The translations under genes and the position numbers were made by a program. Under the pieces are notes generated by a model. It worked only from the letters and a program-made list of their open reading frames with translations. It ran no database searches and was not told where the DNA came from. DNA of 64,000 nt from Gymnorhina tibicen (lineage: Eukaryota; Chordata; Aves; Passeriformes; Artamidae), in the NCBI GenBank assembly GCA_013399875.1, contig VXAZ01003882.1, positions 62,001 to 126,000 on the forward strand, read 5' to 3'. Shown in pieces: positions 22,925 to 36,581 of the stretch (the stretch's first letter is position 1; every line of letters starts with the position of its first letter).

Positions 22925-23560
22925 AAAAGATAAGAAAATGGTCAAGCATGATTTTGCAGGGCTTAGCCTTGGATCTGGTATTATTCAATATATACTTTAA
23001 TATCCTAGATGATATTTAATTTCCCAGAATAGATATGATCACACTTATTACAATTGCAGATGCCAGGCTTCTCAGCAGACGTACACTGGAGGACAGAATC
23101 AAAATTCAAGCTAATAGTGACAAACTGGAGAAGCGTTCTGGAAACAATTAAATGCAAGAGAATTATCTGTGAAGTACTATGTTCCAGCAGGAATAATCCT
23201 TATAAATGCAGGCTGAGGGATGGCTACTTTAGTAGCATGTTTTCAGAAAGAAGGCTGCAGGCAGCAAAAGGGGATTCAGCAACAGCACCCAAAACCAGCA
23301 GACAGCTTGCCATCAGGTGTGATCAAAGGCGGAGGCACAAAGTAATTCAGGCAGTGTTTGAGGTTAATAAGGCCTCTGCCAAAGCAGGACACAGCTTTCA
23401 GACATCTCAGTTCAAGGAGGATAGAGACTGTTTGGTGATGTTCATGAGGGGAATGACCAGACTGTTCTGAGGGCTAGGAAATGGGAAATTAAGGAGAAGA
23501 TTGGAGAAACTGTAGCTTATTCATTTTGAGGGACAGAGAGTGAATACAGGAGATAAGAGC
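22925..23560 (+). mobile_element. Ancient, heavily eroded CR1-like LINE fragment
   Basis: The plus strand preserves the order of landmarks of a CR1 reverse-transcriptase 3' half. First is LALDLVLFNIYFNILDDI (22967-23019), matching the usual LFNIF-NDLDD segment. Then comes a decayed 'gcagatgcc' stretch, 'gacagaatcaaaattcaa', 'gacaaactggagaagcg', and 'tgcaggctgagggatgg'. Frames are broken by stops and indels. It is clearly more diverged than the other CR1 copies in the window. Boundaries are approximate. Confidence 0.65.
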
Positions 23561-26500
23561 AGTATTCAAGCCCTTTTCTTCACCTTTGTTGTGAACAAGG
23601 TGTCATGAAGTGAGACTGCAGAATGGAGGAAGCAAATTAGGAGGCAGATTAGGTAGCAAAGTAGCAGAAAATAGGAAGAAGAAAGTTAGGAAAAACCACT
23701 TTCCAACAGCCAAGACAGTGAAGCAGCAAAAGACAGTGCTTGGGTGAGTCAGTGCTGAGTGAATCAGAGCGCTGCTTTAGCCTACAAAGCATATATAAGG
23801 CTTTTGAAGAACAGAGCAGAAAAGTAGCTATTGGGAATAACATAAAATAGTTGATTCTGCCTTAGGGGAGGGCAGTAGGAATAGGGGATCTCTTGAGGTT
23901 AGACTCAGAGCTGTTTTGCTAGAGCAGCTATTGAGTAATACTGGATTTCTACTTGTTAGATTTATTTCTCAGTGACACTTAGCTGAGTGCTAAATTTTCC
24001 CACTGCTTGAGGGGTCCAGCACATTCCAGTGGCTCTTGACTGGGATGGGAATATTTTTGCTATTTCGAGCAATTTAAGTATCCCTACTATCTTTCTCCTT
24101 CTGTAAGAAATCTTCATGTCTGCTTGCTTTTGCCTTCATTCTTTCTTCCTAGTTCTTTTGTCACCTATTCCTCTGTAATCCAGTGAGGTCATTGTCATCA
24201 ACAAAGAATAAAGGATGGATTTTTCATCCTTTGATGATTAAATCCCATGGGTTTCTCTCAGAAGCACCTCAGATTGCTTCCAGAAATTATTAAAGAGAAG
24301 CAGTCTGCATACCATAATAACATGGGAGCTTGCTATCCAGCAGAACCAACAACTATGCTCAGTCCTGCTAAGCATCAAAACCTTACGTCTTACTAAGAGC
24401 TAGATATCAACTATATAATACTTTTATCAATGTGAACAAATTCTAAAATTGACCCAAAAGGTCCAGACAATATTCTAATGCCTATGTCAAAGCCACAAGA
24501 CCATCCCAATTTTCTCTACCATAATTCTTGTTAATCATACTTTTTTTCTCCAATGCTAACTACCTTGGGTGTTGGAGGAAATCCAGGCAAGAAAGTCATC
24601 TCATTGTTCAGCTTTATGTTTTCCATCCCAGGCAAAGGATATTGCAAGGTGATTCACAACATTATTTTAGTAATATTTCCAAAAAGATACAAGTTCCCCT
24701 TCTTTCCCTTTAGGTAGACTATTGGAAATAGAGTGAAAGCCCCAGGTCATTTATTTTAAACTCCCAGGTCACACTGTCAAACAAATTATGTCTGTGGACG
24801 AATGCCTTTCCTTCACATTAATAATTCTGCTTGTGGACTGTTCAGTTTGGGGGCCTTTAGTGATCTTCATTGTGTACACTGTGTTTCCAGTTTTTCCGGC
24901 TGCTGGAAGGAGTTCAAGAGCTGGCCTTCTCCCCTAGACTTTGCTTCTTCCAGCTCCAACCAGCAGTGTTCTTTCTGCTGGTGGGAGATGGTTCTTGACA
25001 GAACTGATCCCAGGTATTTTGCAAGACAGTGTGGGTTTTTTTCCTTTGCCAAAGGGATTTTTTAAAGACATTCTCCCATGTTCCAGCAAACTGTGGGTGA
25101 GATGGGCAGCTTCAGTTGTGAGATGGCTCAGACCCTGCCTGGGGCTGATCCCAAAGGAGCAAGAGTCTATTTCTCTCAGGCAGTCTGACTTAGCTGCTTC
25201 CATCTCCAGGACGCTGCCAAGTCTCAGCATTTCCCCCTTGCCTACAACGCATTCTTCTCATCAGTCCCTAAATTGCTATAAATTACTGTTTAACATCTCT
25301 CTTGCAGAGCACCACTTAGCAGGGACTCGTGGACATAAGGAATTGCTGCTGCAAATAATGCTGCAGGCAGGAGTATGAAATTCAGGCAGTGTGAAGAGTG
25401 GGTGCATAGACTGTAAGGGTATCAAAGCCCAGGAATTCCTTTGTTTGGGATCCCCCTGGCCTGCCAGCTTGAGCTGTTACTATGTCGCAGCACCACAATT
25501 AAATTACTTAAAGAAGCCAGATGTCTGGGACTTTGCTATGGGAAACTTAGGATTGAGGGGATAAGGGAAACTTGTCTGTGTGAGCGTGGTGTGTGTATGG
25601 AGGCAAATGGGGGACCCGTTGGTTCAGCAGAACTTCCCCCTGCGAAGGGGCTTCGGTCTCAGCAGTTAAAGGCTCAGACGGTGGGAGCGTGACTGTCAGA
25701 GTGCCATCCGAATGGTCAGATGGGAAAGTTTCATTAACACAGATTCTGTATCTCCAAGAGCTGGGACAGCCCTAAACCTTGAACTTCCTCTGTTTTGTAG
25801 GGAGGCATCACTTCATTGCAGCTCACACAGGTAATGGCAAAGATGGTGTAACATCAGCTTCACCAGTGAGGTCGTTTGGTTTCAAGCCCAGTCCGTTTTC
25901 TGTGAAAATTTTGCTGATACTGGCCCTGACTTAGGTGCTATCTCCCAGGCCACGTGTCCCTGACACCTGGTACCAAGGTCCCAGGGAATCTGAACATTTA
26001 ATCCTAAACAGTGGCAATTTGAGCATTCAGGCCTTTGATCCTTCCCCAGTTCCAACGCATACACTGCAGGTGGCCGTGGCACAGTCAGTGGTGGGGTTGT
26101 ATTAAAACTGGAGCATCTTGACTTTAGAAAAACAAGGAGTGGTTGCCAAAGGATGGAAGAGCTCTCATATTGCCTATTGTGCATGTGCCAGCAGAAGAGA
26201 ACACTTTTGTTAAGGACAAAAAAAGTTTAAATTGAGATGGGCCTATTCTGTTCTGTATTTCAGGTAGCCCTTTGAGAAATTGTTCCGAAAAATGTCCCTG
26301 TTTTGTGCTTGCAGCCTCTTGGTACACTGGTAACACTCTGGGATTGAGTTCTCCGAATAATTGCAACAGCAGGATTTACTTCTCCTTTTTCTGAAGCCCT
26401 AGGAAAAAAGCATAGCTGAGAACGGAACCTGTGGTAAAGGAAATCTCACCGCAAGGCATCCCCGCCCTGCTTGCCTTCCTCCTTGGGCAAGTGGTACAGG

Positions 26501-27370
26501 GCATGTGCAGGGGCTGGATGTGCACAGGGCTGGTAATAGCTCTCCTGGAGGGATTGCTTCATTTTTGCTCCTACAAAGTAGGGCAGAAAAGAGGAATTTT
26601 TAAAAATCTATTTTTTTAGCACAGTGTCTCACTTTTTGCAATTTGTTGAAGTGAATAGCAGCTCAAAATCAGTGTAATGACCACAGCAGACTTATTTGGC
26701 ATTTTTGGGTTTGGTTGCTTTTTACTGAAGAGTAACAGTTCTCCCTTCCCTGCAAAGCACAGGGGGGTCAATTGAAGGAATGTGGATTTGGGGTCCCTCA
26801 AAAGAAAGTAGTGAAGAGCCACATCCATATCTTTCAGGAAGAAATTCTGGCAGCTGGGTGGCCAATGATAGCATTTGTAGAGTATCTTAGAATGAGGAAA
26901 TCTCTGCAAACATTTGCATGTATCTGCAGTTGTCTACCTTGAAAAGATAAAGTAGTTTAAGACAGGAAACAAAGAGCAGCTTTTCCACCTTTAAATAGTG
27001 GCAGTTGTTGGTCACAGTATCCCAAACAAAATTCACTCATAGAAGGTACCTAAAACCTTCTGCTGTCTGTACATGGCCAGGATTTTGGGTTCCTCCTGCT
27101 GCATTGCTGCACTGATGCTTAGCTGGCTCAGGGAGAGATCACCACCCACTGCATCAGTGATTCTTCAGCAGCCTTGATTTTGCTAATCAGCCTGTCTTTC
27201 ATCCTGGCCTTGTTTGCTGAGAGAGCAACTTCAGAGAGAGCGGTACAACACAGAAAAGTAAAAATAGCAACAAGAGTTTCTGCAAAATGTGGCACTTCAT
27301 GCAATTACTTTTCTTCCTGTTTGCATCTCCTGAATTTTCTTTTTCTGGCAAGTTTAACTCTTGTGTAGAG
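23561..27370. other. No gene recognised
   Basis: AT-rich unique sequence. An 8-bp inverted repeat (AAAGGATG / CATCCTTT, 24210-24232) is present but is too short to interpret. GC-richer spot at 25590-25720 has a plus frame with several CpGs (60 codons, 25593-25775) of unknown meaning. Confidence 0.5.
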
Positions 27371-27387
27371 ACCACACACACACACAT
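27371..27387. repeat. Short (CA)n microsatellite
   Basis: Alternating AC of about 16 bases. No other repeat context. Confidence 0.85.
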
Positions 27388-30300
27388 ATTGAAGCTAGTG
27401 CAAGGCTCTTCTAAACCGCAGTGGACCGTGGAGTTAGTTTCTCACAGTAAACAAGAAAATGGCTCAGTCTGATGTTGATGACTATTAGTATTTTACACAA
27501 CAGCCAATTCAGAAATAACATTCATGGCTGATAGAAAATAACATAAGCTGGCCAAAAAGAAGGAAAACCAGAAACAAACAGCATATCCCTGTGGGCAGCA
27601 TCTTTCTTCTAGGACAGGACAGTGTTCTAATAGCCTCGACACAGGTTTCAAAATTGCAGAAGAGACAAGAAATTGGTGATAACAAAGTAGTGAGCTACAT
27701 TGAATGACAAAGCAGCTACTGTGGAAGATACACTAGCATGCCCTACTTCATGCTCTCTGCACAGAGTGCTACAAAAAAACCTGTGAAAAAACTTGGGGGT
27801 GGGGGGGAAGTATATTTTATCTCAATTTGACTTCTTGTTGTCCACCCAGTCCTAGAGATGGGCAGAGATGATACTGCTCAGGGAGGGTGGCAGGACAGAG
27901 CAGCCAAGTGGGGACTGGCTTGGTGAGCAGCGGTGGGCCTTGCCCAGGACACAGCAGCTCATCTTTGCCATCACTGTGGTGTGAGGCAGAGCTGCAGGAA
28001 GAGCCTCTCCCCACCTCTCACCGGGTGTCTGCCCCCTGCCACAGCACCCTTCCCTCCTGCCAGACCCCGGGCTGGTGTGCAGTGGGAATGGTACCCCTCC
28101 TCCCTGTTCCTCTGCAGAGTATGGCCAGGATGGGAATACAATCAAAAGAAAAAAGGACTTTTTTTTCCATCATGCATCTTAGCAACAGCACCTACACAAA
28201 GATCTAAGTATAAGATCTTTTACCCCCCACCTTTCCAAGCAATTAGCATGCTGAAATGCAGAAAGAAACAGGATGGCGATGTCAAAACTGACACGTAGGA
28301 AGACCATTTCCTTTTTGCAAGGGTTTCACAGTGTGGACCAAGCTGGCTGAGAACAATTTCTGAACCTTTCTCCTCCCCGTGGAGAATTGCCTCTGCAGCA
28401 GCTTTGGTAACCCTCCAAAACCGCCTGCTTTTGGTGACTGGCACTCTCCTGGTAGCTGATGCCCAGAAAGTCTCACATTTTCAAAGTAAGAAAACCCAAC
28501 CCCCATGGACTGCTCTCCAGTGAAACTAGGTTGCTTAAAAACATCTGAGAAAGGTGGAAAAGGGAGGCTGCCTGTTTGAAGTAGATGGGATGTCTTTTGG
28601 AGCAGAGCAGAGAAGAAAGGCAGCTGGTGACATATTCAGTGCAGCGCTGGCTCCGTCTGAGCCTTCTTTTGTCGGCCAGATTTTAAATTAATCTCAATCT
28701 GGTCTCTGAATCTTGCTGGCAAGTTTTCTGGTAAATTTAAGACTTCGAAGAGACTAAAGAAAGATGCTAGGCAGACAAATTTATGTTAGAGTTTCCAGGT
28801 GTAGCCAGCATTGCCTGGGAAATTATTTGTGAAAATGGAGGCTGCCATGGGAAACGTGGGGGGATCTCCTCCAGAGCCACACAGGCTCCTCTGTGCAGGG
28901 GGAGCAGGCAAAGCCCCCTGGCTGAAACACAGCCAGGCCTATGCAGCTGGCCATGACCCAAAGCTGGTTACTCTCATGAGCTGATATTCAGGGTTTGCAT
29001 CTTGAATAAAGAGTTGAGTGAATCCAAGCCCTTTGGTTTTGCTGTGTTTTCCTTCCTAAAAGCAAATAATGATGTTTTTTTTCTCTTAGCATCTGAGCAA
29101 TATTACTTCCACCCAAAAAGTGTGCTGTTCCAGCCTGCAGCTGAGGAATGGAGCAGACAAGTTGCAGGGAGGATGTTGCTGGGGGCAGGAGGGAACTGGA
29201 GGTGGGAAGGAAACACCTGAAGGAAGCTCCTCATACATGTACGAGCCTTCTCCTACGTGAAACCTCCATGGAGTTTTAATCTTTATTTCTTCATGTTTAC
29301 TGAGATTTTCCCTCTGAGTGCTTTGTCAGAGTGATAGCCTGATTCTTTTTCTTCTCTCCTTGCACCACAAGGCTGGGACGCTGCCTAATGCCAACTCACC
29401 CAAACACCACTTCCCAGAGTGCCCACTTGTCCCTGTGCCGCATGTGGGGATTTGTGACTGATTAAAGCAAAGCAAAAGGTCTTCTCTTGAAGGTTTTAAT
29501 GAAATCCCCTCTGGTCCCCACTTGCTTTAGCATTGAGGTAAGCAATCCATCACTGCTGTGTTTGCAGGCCCAGCTCTGTAAGCGTGCCTGAATATGGCTG
29601 TTTCCATTTTCAAGGCCAAAAGCAAACTTTTGAGGCAGGCAATAAGCCTGCAATTAAGACTTTAGAGTAGATTGTGTTTTAGAAAATGCAATAACTTGTG
29701 GAATGAATCACTGAATTTGAAGATGCTAGATGATTTTTTCCTTAGAGGTCAAGGTTAAGCATAAGAAGAAAGAAACTTAGCGTAGGAGGATCACAAAATA
29801 TGTTAACAGCGTAACAGCAACAGAAGGATTGACCCACCCCTATGATTTTACTTTCTTAATTGCTTTTTGAGGGTGAGAGCGAGCTACCAGAGCATCAATA
29901 CACTGAGCTTTCAGCCCATGCTCTCCTGTTCCTTCATCTCTCACCTTCAGTCACAGTCAAGTGACTCTGCCTGGCCCTAGTGAGCTCCAGCAAGCAGGGG
30001 TGAGGAATCCTTGCTTGCTCAAGCCCTCTTTTCTGGGAACAGGGAAGGCAGAGCAAAGCTGTGCTGCACAGGACAGCCTCCATCTGTCAGACCTGACTGT
30101 GGGCAAGCTCTCAGCCCTCAGTTGCTTGCTCCGCAGCCCCACGAGCGGAGAAAAGCCACCTGAGACAGGGACACGTGTTCCTCAGTGGCTGGTTTGTTCT
30201 GGTGGAGAGGACTACTACAAGAGCTGGTGAGCTTCTGTGATCCAGCCCCCAGCCCAGACTGCTCTTTGTTAGCTGGCCTTTCCTAACATATATGTGACAG

Positions 30301-33300
30301 TAAAATTACATTCATTAAAAAACTCGCACAAGCCGGAAGCCAAAAAAGTCCCCAGAACACTCCACTGCACACATTTGTCCCTTTGGGGATCGGAAGCAAG
30401 AATAAGGGGGCTATGGCAGCTGCCAGTCACGGTGCCTGCCACGTCCCTGGAAAGTGCACTTGCCATGGGCACGAGCCCAGCTAGAAACCTCAGCAGAAAA
30501 TAGAATACAGCTCCTTGCAGGAGCGCACAGTGCTCATTTAAATTCAACAAAAAAACAGCCCATGGAGCAGAGCACTTTTCATAGGAGTAGCAGCCCATCC
30601 TGAACATCAGGGTTCTCTTTATCTTCCATTTCATAGCCAGTGCTTGGGAGATCCAGGCATACCCACTGTGGGCACTGCCCACTGCCTGTGGATAGCACAT
30701 TACCTCCTGATCCACGTGCAGGAAAGGCATCACAAAGCAGAGCTGGGCACTTCTCTTGCCTGAGCTGCGTTTAAGATGTGCTTTCTGTTCTCTAACAGAG
30801 AGAGGTTCCCAAGGGCACATAAATATATTATAAAGCAGCAGAACACTCAATAATTAATTTTCAGCAAGGAGAAGGTTTCATTTCAACTGGAATGACATAA
30901 AAAACCTTTTGGATTTTTGTAGTCTGTAAGTGAAAAGCTGAGGTGACTCAGTCCAAAGACTGTTGTGCAGAAGGCTCAGACAACATGACCCAATCCCCAT
31001 GCACTGACACCGTGACTATATTTGGCAAAAATGCTATTTTCTGTGCAGAAAGTACAGAATACACCAAGCAGCAGATCCCTTTTCAGTCCTTTCCTCTTAT
31101 TTTGCAACTAGGAATGGTCTTCCAGGTCCTTCACCCTTTCAGCCAGAGTTACAGCATCCCAGAGGATCATCCCACTCGTTTCCACCAACAGTGAGCGCTC
31201 TGCTCATATGTGGTGTTTCTCCCTTTTCCTATACAGTCAACTGATAGTTGGGAAATTGAGTATTTAAAGTGTATTAAGGCAGGAATGGTTGGTATATGGT
31301 ATTGCTGCTACTTTGTAAGCGTTGGGAACGATAAATAATTCCTTTGATGAATTACCCAAATACAAATGGAAGTTCATGAAGGATTCACTCTCTTGGGACA
31401 ACTGACTCAAATAACTCTAGCTAGGGACAAATAACTTTTCACCAGCACTTTGGGGGGCAGAGGGCAGTGAAGCAGCTCTGCTTGTGTCAGGAAGATGCCT
31501 ACATGCCACAGCTCATTTAAGAGAACCAACAGAAGACATGAGATTTTCTGAAAATACACAAAACCTTCATGAGCACGGGTACTGCTACCAAGCTGGTTAC
31601 TATGAGAACTTTTCTGCATGCAAAGATACATAGGATTCTCACTGAATGACTTACAAACTACTTATACTAAATTTCACTCCTCATTTATTGCTTTTATTCG
31701 TTTCACTGCTCAAAACCCAACCTCAGATAAATGACTGCCTCTACACAGTGCATTAATTTTGTGACTGGGTTTTTTAGTGCTTCCATTCTGTTACTTTGTC
31801 TGTCATCCCTGGCAAGTCCTGCCACAGCAGTCTAGCCCAGCATCAGGGTGATGGGGCAACACACACAGCAACTCTTCCTGGAGCAGGCAACACCTCCTTG
31901 CACCCCCCTTCCTCAGCTCTGCCCCACCAACCAGCTGCCAGCAGTATGTTCCAGGGACAGACCCACTTGTCACCTAAGGGGCTGAGAGAGGCACAAGAGA
32001 GATGAAACAGTCATGTAGCCCCCAGATCACAACCTAAAAATACCAGTAAAAGCCAGCTGCACTGGCTCCTGGTGCCACTGTTGAGGCTAAAGCCAGGGAG
32101 CTTTCATGTGAGGTTGGCATTCCCTCACCAATTTATCCAGCAGGTGTGGAAATTAGGGATGGAGAGGTTCTCTTTTTCTTTCTACAGCACGCTGTAATTA
32201 AAATGCAGTAATAACAGCCCAGCTTCTGTGTGAATCTGGGCCAGCAGCTGAGCTGGTGCCTCACAGCAAGGACCGAAGTGAGCTCGTCCCCTTTGCCCAG
32301 CAAATCCCCCAGCAGCATGGGCAGCACCGGCTGGATCTCACTCCTGTTGTTTCTGGGATAGTTACAACAGCTCTTTTCCAGTTGCTCTTAGCCTGCTGAT
32401 GTTTCTGGTGGGAAGAAGCCACCTCTATTTCATACCAGCCTTCTGTGAATTTTTATGGCAGCTATTTTAGAACTCATTTCAGTGAGTTTCCCCAGATTTC
32501 TCAAGTCTGAAATGCTGTGTGTTCTGTAATAAGGATGCCACTCATAGCTAGGAGCATTTTTCCTACATTATTTATTCATTATTCTATGTGATGAATGTGG
32601 GATGTGTTATGAATCCATGGTAGGAGATCCGGAGGTAAGCTCATTTGCTTTTAGTACTATGTGATTAAAAAGAGACTCTCTGCTTGCGTAGGCAATGAAG
32701 GTATTGAATTTCTCTTATCACCAAGATGGTGAAAAACTTGATTCCTTTCATTTCCTCCATCAAGGAAGCAATGACTGCCAGCACAAGCACATACAGTGTG
32801 ATCTCTTCAGAAGATACAGAGTTGCTAGACTAGATATGTTCTCATCACTTGCAAAACGAAGAGCCAGGAAGTAGGCATTTAAAGGATAACATCAAATATT
32901 TAGGAGATAAAATCTGCACAGAGTGTAAAATGAAAGATTTAATCTGAGTCTTACCTTAAAGACCTGGGTTTGTTTTCCTGTCTACTATCTGCTGCTCAAA
33001 TTCAAATGAAATGTTAGAAGATATTACATTTGGGTACAGGCAATATAGAGTTCAAAATTCCCTGGTTCAGGAATGTTGTCACTCAGGGTTTTGTTTCTGT
33101 CTGTGACAGAAGTACAGGCTTTAACAACCAGGTGAGATGGTCAGAAGTTTCATGCAGGTTTAAAAGGGGATAAATGAAGACACATCTTTTTGATTTCTTT
33201 ATAGTCCTACAGCTCCACCCTACCCTTCCAACAAAAGACCCCAAACCAAAAACCCACAACCCCAGCCACTTGAAAAAACAGCCAGCCCTTTCCGAAGGTG

Positions 33301-35380
33301 AGCATGTGGCTAGCATCCAGGAACTGCAGGGTGACAGACACGTAATAATAGGACTGGTGTTCCTTGGCGAGGAGGATATCGGAACCTGCAGGCAGCACCA
33401 AGACTTTTGCCTGGGCATGGAATAGAGAACAAGAGATGGTGCTGGTCGGAGCACTGCCAGGACCTACAGAGCATCTCAAAACCATGGAGATGGGAGGAAC
33501 AGTCAGATGGGCATGACCCAAATAGAGATGCCAAGAGATGGCAATACTCTTAGGCAGGAGGCAGTTCTTTTCCAGATGGCGGAGGCACTCATGGCGATTC
33601 AGTAGTCAGTCACAGTGGCCCTGGGAGGCACTGCAGGTATTGTGCTCCAGTGTCCCAGGGGACAGACTGTGTGAATGTGCTGCTGGGGTCATGGCTAGAA
33701 AACACCCTGCGTGCCTCCACTGCTTGCTCAGCTCTTCTGTGCTCAGCCCTGGGCTCCCCCTAAGCTCCTCACACCTCTGCCTGTCCCCTGCCCTGGGCAG
33801 AAACACACTCCCAGAGCCAAGGACTCAGTGGTAGTTGTTTTTGCCTAGAGCTTTCCTCTGCTTTGCTTGCATGGTTTCACTTCTGATCATGTTCACAATG
33901 TTCTCTTTAATGCATTGTGGCACTTCTTCTCAAAGTATTACCTGAACAGCTATTTTGCTGAGTACCTTAGTGCTGAGGAAAGAACTGGTACAGGAAGATC
34001 CAAGAGTGTAACGTCCTTTATTCAGTTGTCCCTGGAGGCTAGGAAGCCTCCAAGCTTCACAACCCAAGCTGCACAGAAATAGCTGCTTTTAATGGCCTGA
34101 TGCACCAAAAATCCGTGCTGGCTGCTGGAGATAGGGTGTCTCCTCTGCTCCCAAGCCGTGGACAGGCCAAGGAACCATCAGACACAAAACACTGTAGATT
34201 GAAACTGAGACTCAAGCAAACACTAGTCCCACCAAGAATAATGCACCACGCACACAGCTGTCAGCATTTTGGTTTTGGGTTAGTGTCCTGGCTTTTCCTG
34301 AGGGTGAGGAAGAAGTCCTGGTCTCCCACACTCAGCTTTTGCCCCAAGCCCACCCTGGCACTTTCAGACACTGTGCAGACCACAGACAGCAAACAAATCC
34401 CACAGCCATAGGCTTTCAGCAAGGTCCCAGTGACATTCCTCAGGGCAGTCCAGCAGTGGTGACAGCTGAGACAGCCACCATGTGAAGCCTCACAACCTAC
34501 AGCAGTGAGGAGCAGGTGAGGCTGCCGAGGGTCACAGAAGGATGGTGGTTCCATCCATCTCAGCTGCTTCCAGAGTAGCTTGTGGAAAGCCACACCCTCG
34601 ACTGCAGCATCCACAGCCACTGGGTACGAAACAGCCTCCTGGGTGCCAGCAGACTGAAGGTGGGTGGAGAAACAACTTTTCCTCTTACTGCTTTTGATAT
34701 GGTGGGAAGGGAACGACAGCAGAAGCAGTTGGGATATGTGTATCTTTAATCACCCCAGAGTAATTGGGAGTTGATGCCTGGGAATTATCCTATTAAAAGG
34801 AGTGAAATTTCAAACTGTATGAGAAATAAAAGTATATAGGTATAGCTTTCTGAGCAAAACTTCACCAACAGAAATTCCCTCTCCTGCTAACAAATAGTGG
34901 GAGGGTTTTTTACTTTGGTGTCAGGAATTGGACTCTGAAGACAGATTTTCAATTGCTACACTTTGAAATGACGATCTTATTTTTTTCAAAAGGATGCAAA
35001 CAAAAAAAATTCAACAAAAAAACCCAACAAAAGAACCCCCAAAAAGGCCCATGGTGGGAATACAGAGCTGTACAACATTTTGGTATACAGTTAATAAACT
35101 TTCCTAAGAATAGAAGATAAATTTTTCTTTTAAAAAGGTCAAGTTTAACTAACACAAATATACTATGCTGGAGAGCAAGTACAAATCCAATGAAATCACT
35201 GTTAGCCAAACACCAGCTCCTACTGGCTATGCAATCTCTTAATCTGGTTATGGGCTGGAAACATGGTTTTCAGGAAGACAATTTATAATTTGTAGATAAA
35301 TCATGGGACTATAGAATTGCAGAAGCAGAGTGAGAAAGACCCACAGGTACTGCAGCTAAATCTGGATACATCTTTGCCAG
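27388..35380. other. No gene recognised; contains some open frames
   Basis: The longest frame is 193 codons on the minus strand (30269-30850), with no motif, signal or splice context. At 33290-33425 both strands are open and CpGs are present (see findings). An A-rich low-complexity stretch is at 34985-35045. Strong-looking minus-strand donor words occur at 29937 (GAAG|GTGAGA) and 32954 (AAG|GTAAGA) without a convincing exon. Confidence 0.45.
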
Positions 35381-35647
35381 ATTCTTCCACTGAAGGAGAG
35401 GACGAAGAGAAAAGGGACAAAGAAGGAAGGAGTTCGAAGAGCTGGCTGTGTAGCATCAGCTAAATTAAGCCCCTGGCCCAGGTAAGCCTCAGCAGCTGTG
35501 TAGGAGGTCTGAGAGAGACACCTCCCGACAAAAAGAGATGCTGAAATCCTAAGTGAAGTTGTAGTTCACCTGAAGGTGAAAATCTCTTTCTCAGAAAAGA
35601 TCCCAAATAACTTTCTGACAAGACATTTTGTACCATCTGTCAGAGAC

Positions 35648-36534
35648 TGAAATATTACAGTTTATGACTTAAACTTTTTCATGAAGAACTTTTAAAACTG
35701 TGTTGCAGAAGCTGCAGAGAAGACTACCGCACCCTGAATGGGGCCCTGACTGAGACCTTACACCGCTCGCTGATGAAGATAAGACAGAATAACAACTCAG
35801 GGCTGGGGACATTCACAAAGCCTAAGCTTAACACCTCCAAGGTGGAGACCACAGCCCCAGGGCTATCAGCTGCCAGGGCACTGCACCAAAGGGTGGGGAG
35901 AGAGAGGCTTTGGGTGTGTGCTGGAAAAGCCTCTGGTGAGAGGCGCAGTTAACACCCACCCTCCCCTGTGCAGAGGAGCCCAGCTGAGGGGCCCTTCACC
36001 TGGGGAGAAGCTTATCCACAGCAGAGGGGGTGACATGGCCCATCAAAGGCCCCCCCTCAAAGGGGTCCCCAGACCCTGCACCAGAGCACTGGAGATGATG
36101 CAACAAACCCTCAGTGTTGCAAGGGACAGTGTCAAACTGGCCCCTGCAAGGGAGGCACGTGGGCGTTCCCACCTGGCCCAAAGTATATTAATCCATGGAA
36201 TTCTTTACTCCTTGGCATGTGGTGGCATGGCATGGCAGCGGGGGACCCTCACCACCAAGAAGACCGGATGGAGGGGAGCAACAAGACATCGCTGGGACCC
36301 TCGGATGGGTGATATGCTTACCTAACCCCTGTCACCTGTCCCTGTCCCCGCAGCCCCCACGCACACTTCTTGCTCTGTCTTCCTTTCCTTCTTTTCTCTT
36401 TCCTTCTCTTTACCTCTTTCACTACTAAATAAAATACATCAATTTTTTGGCACCAACATCTAACCTGGTTTGGTTTTAGTCTCGTTTTTGGGAATATTTT
36501 GAACCTTCTCTAAGTTCCTTCCAGTTTATGCACA
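35648..36534 (+). mobile_element. Probable endogenous retroviral LTR (boundaries uncertain)
   Basis: The block has LTR architecture: a TATA-like TATATTAA at 36184-36191, then AATAAA at 36428-36433, then roughly 100 bases of U5-like sequence. Proposed ends are TG at 35648 and CA at 36534. They are flanked by GAGAC on both sides (35643-35647 and 36535-36539), which would be a 5-bp target duplication. Against this, the terminal inverted repeat is only two bases. A 9-base direct repeat CAGTTTATG (35658-35666 and 36522-36530) offers a rival pair of edges, and a CA at 36580-36581 after a GGTTTAAACC palindrome could be the real end. The purine-rich sequence at 35390-35440 may be 3' internal sequence. 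No retroviral reading frame is intact. Confidence 0.45.
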
Positions 36535-36581
36535 GAGACTTAGCTTTCTTTGCTTTTCTGGGTTTAAACCGGATCATAACA

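Noticed and set aside
24210..24232. 8-bp inverted repeat AAAGGATG / CATCCTTT
   Set aside because: An 8-bp stem is expected many times by chance in 64 kb.
30269..30850. Longest clean open frame in the window (193 codons, minus strand)
   Set aside because: No signal, domain, repeat or splice context, and no CpG enrichment. Frames of this length are expected occasionally in 64 kb of mixed composition.
33292..33425. C-type lectin-like reading on the plus strand
   Set aside because: Only a few residues fit. The expected WIGL and WxWxD landmarks and cysteine spacing are absent.
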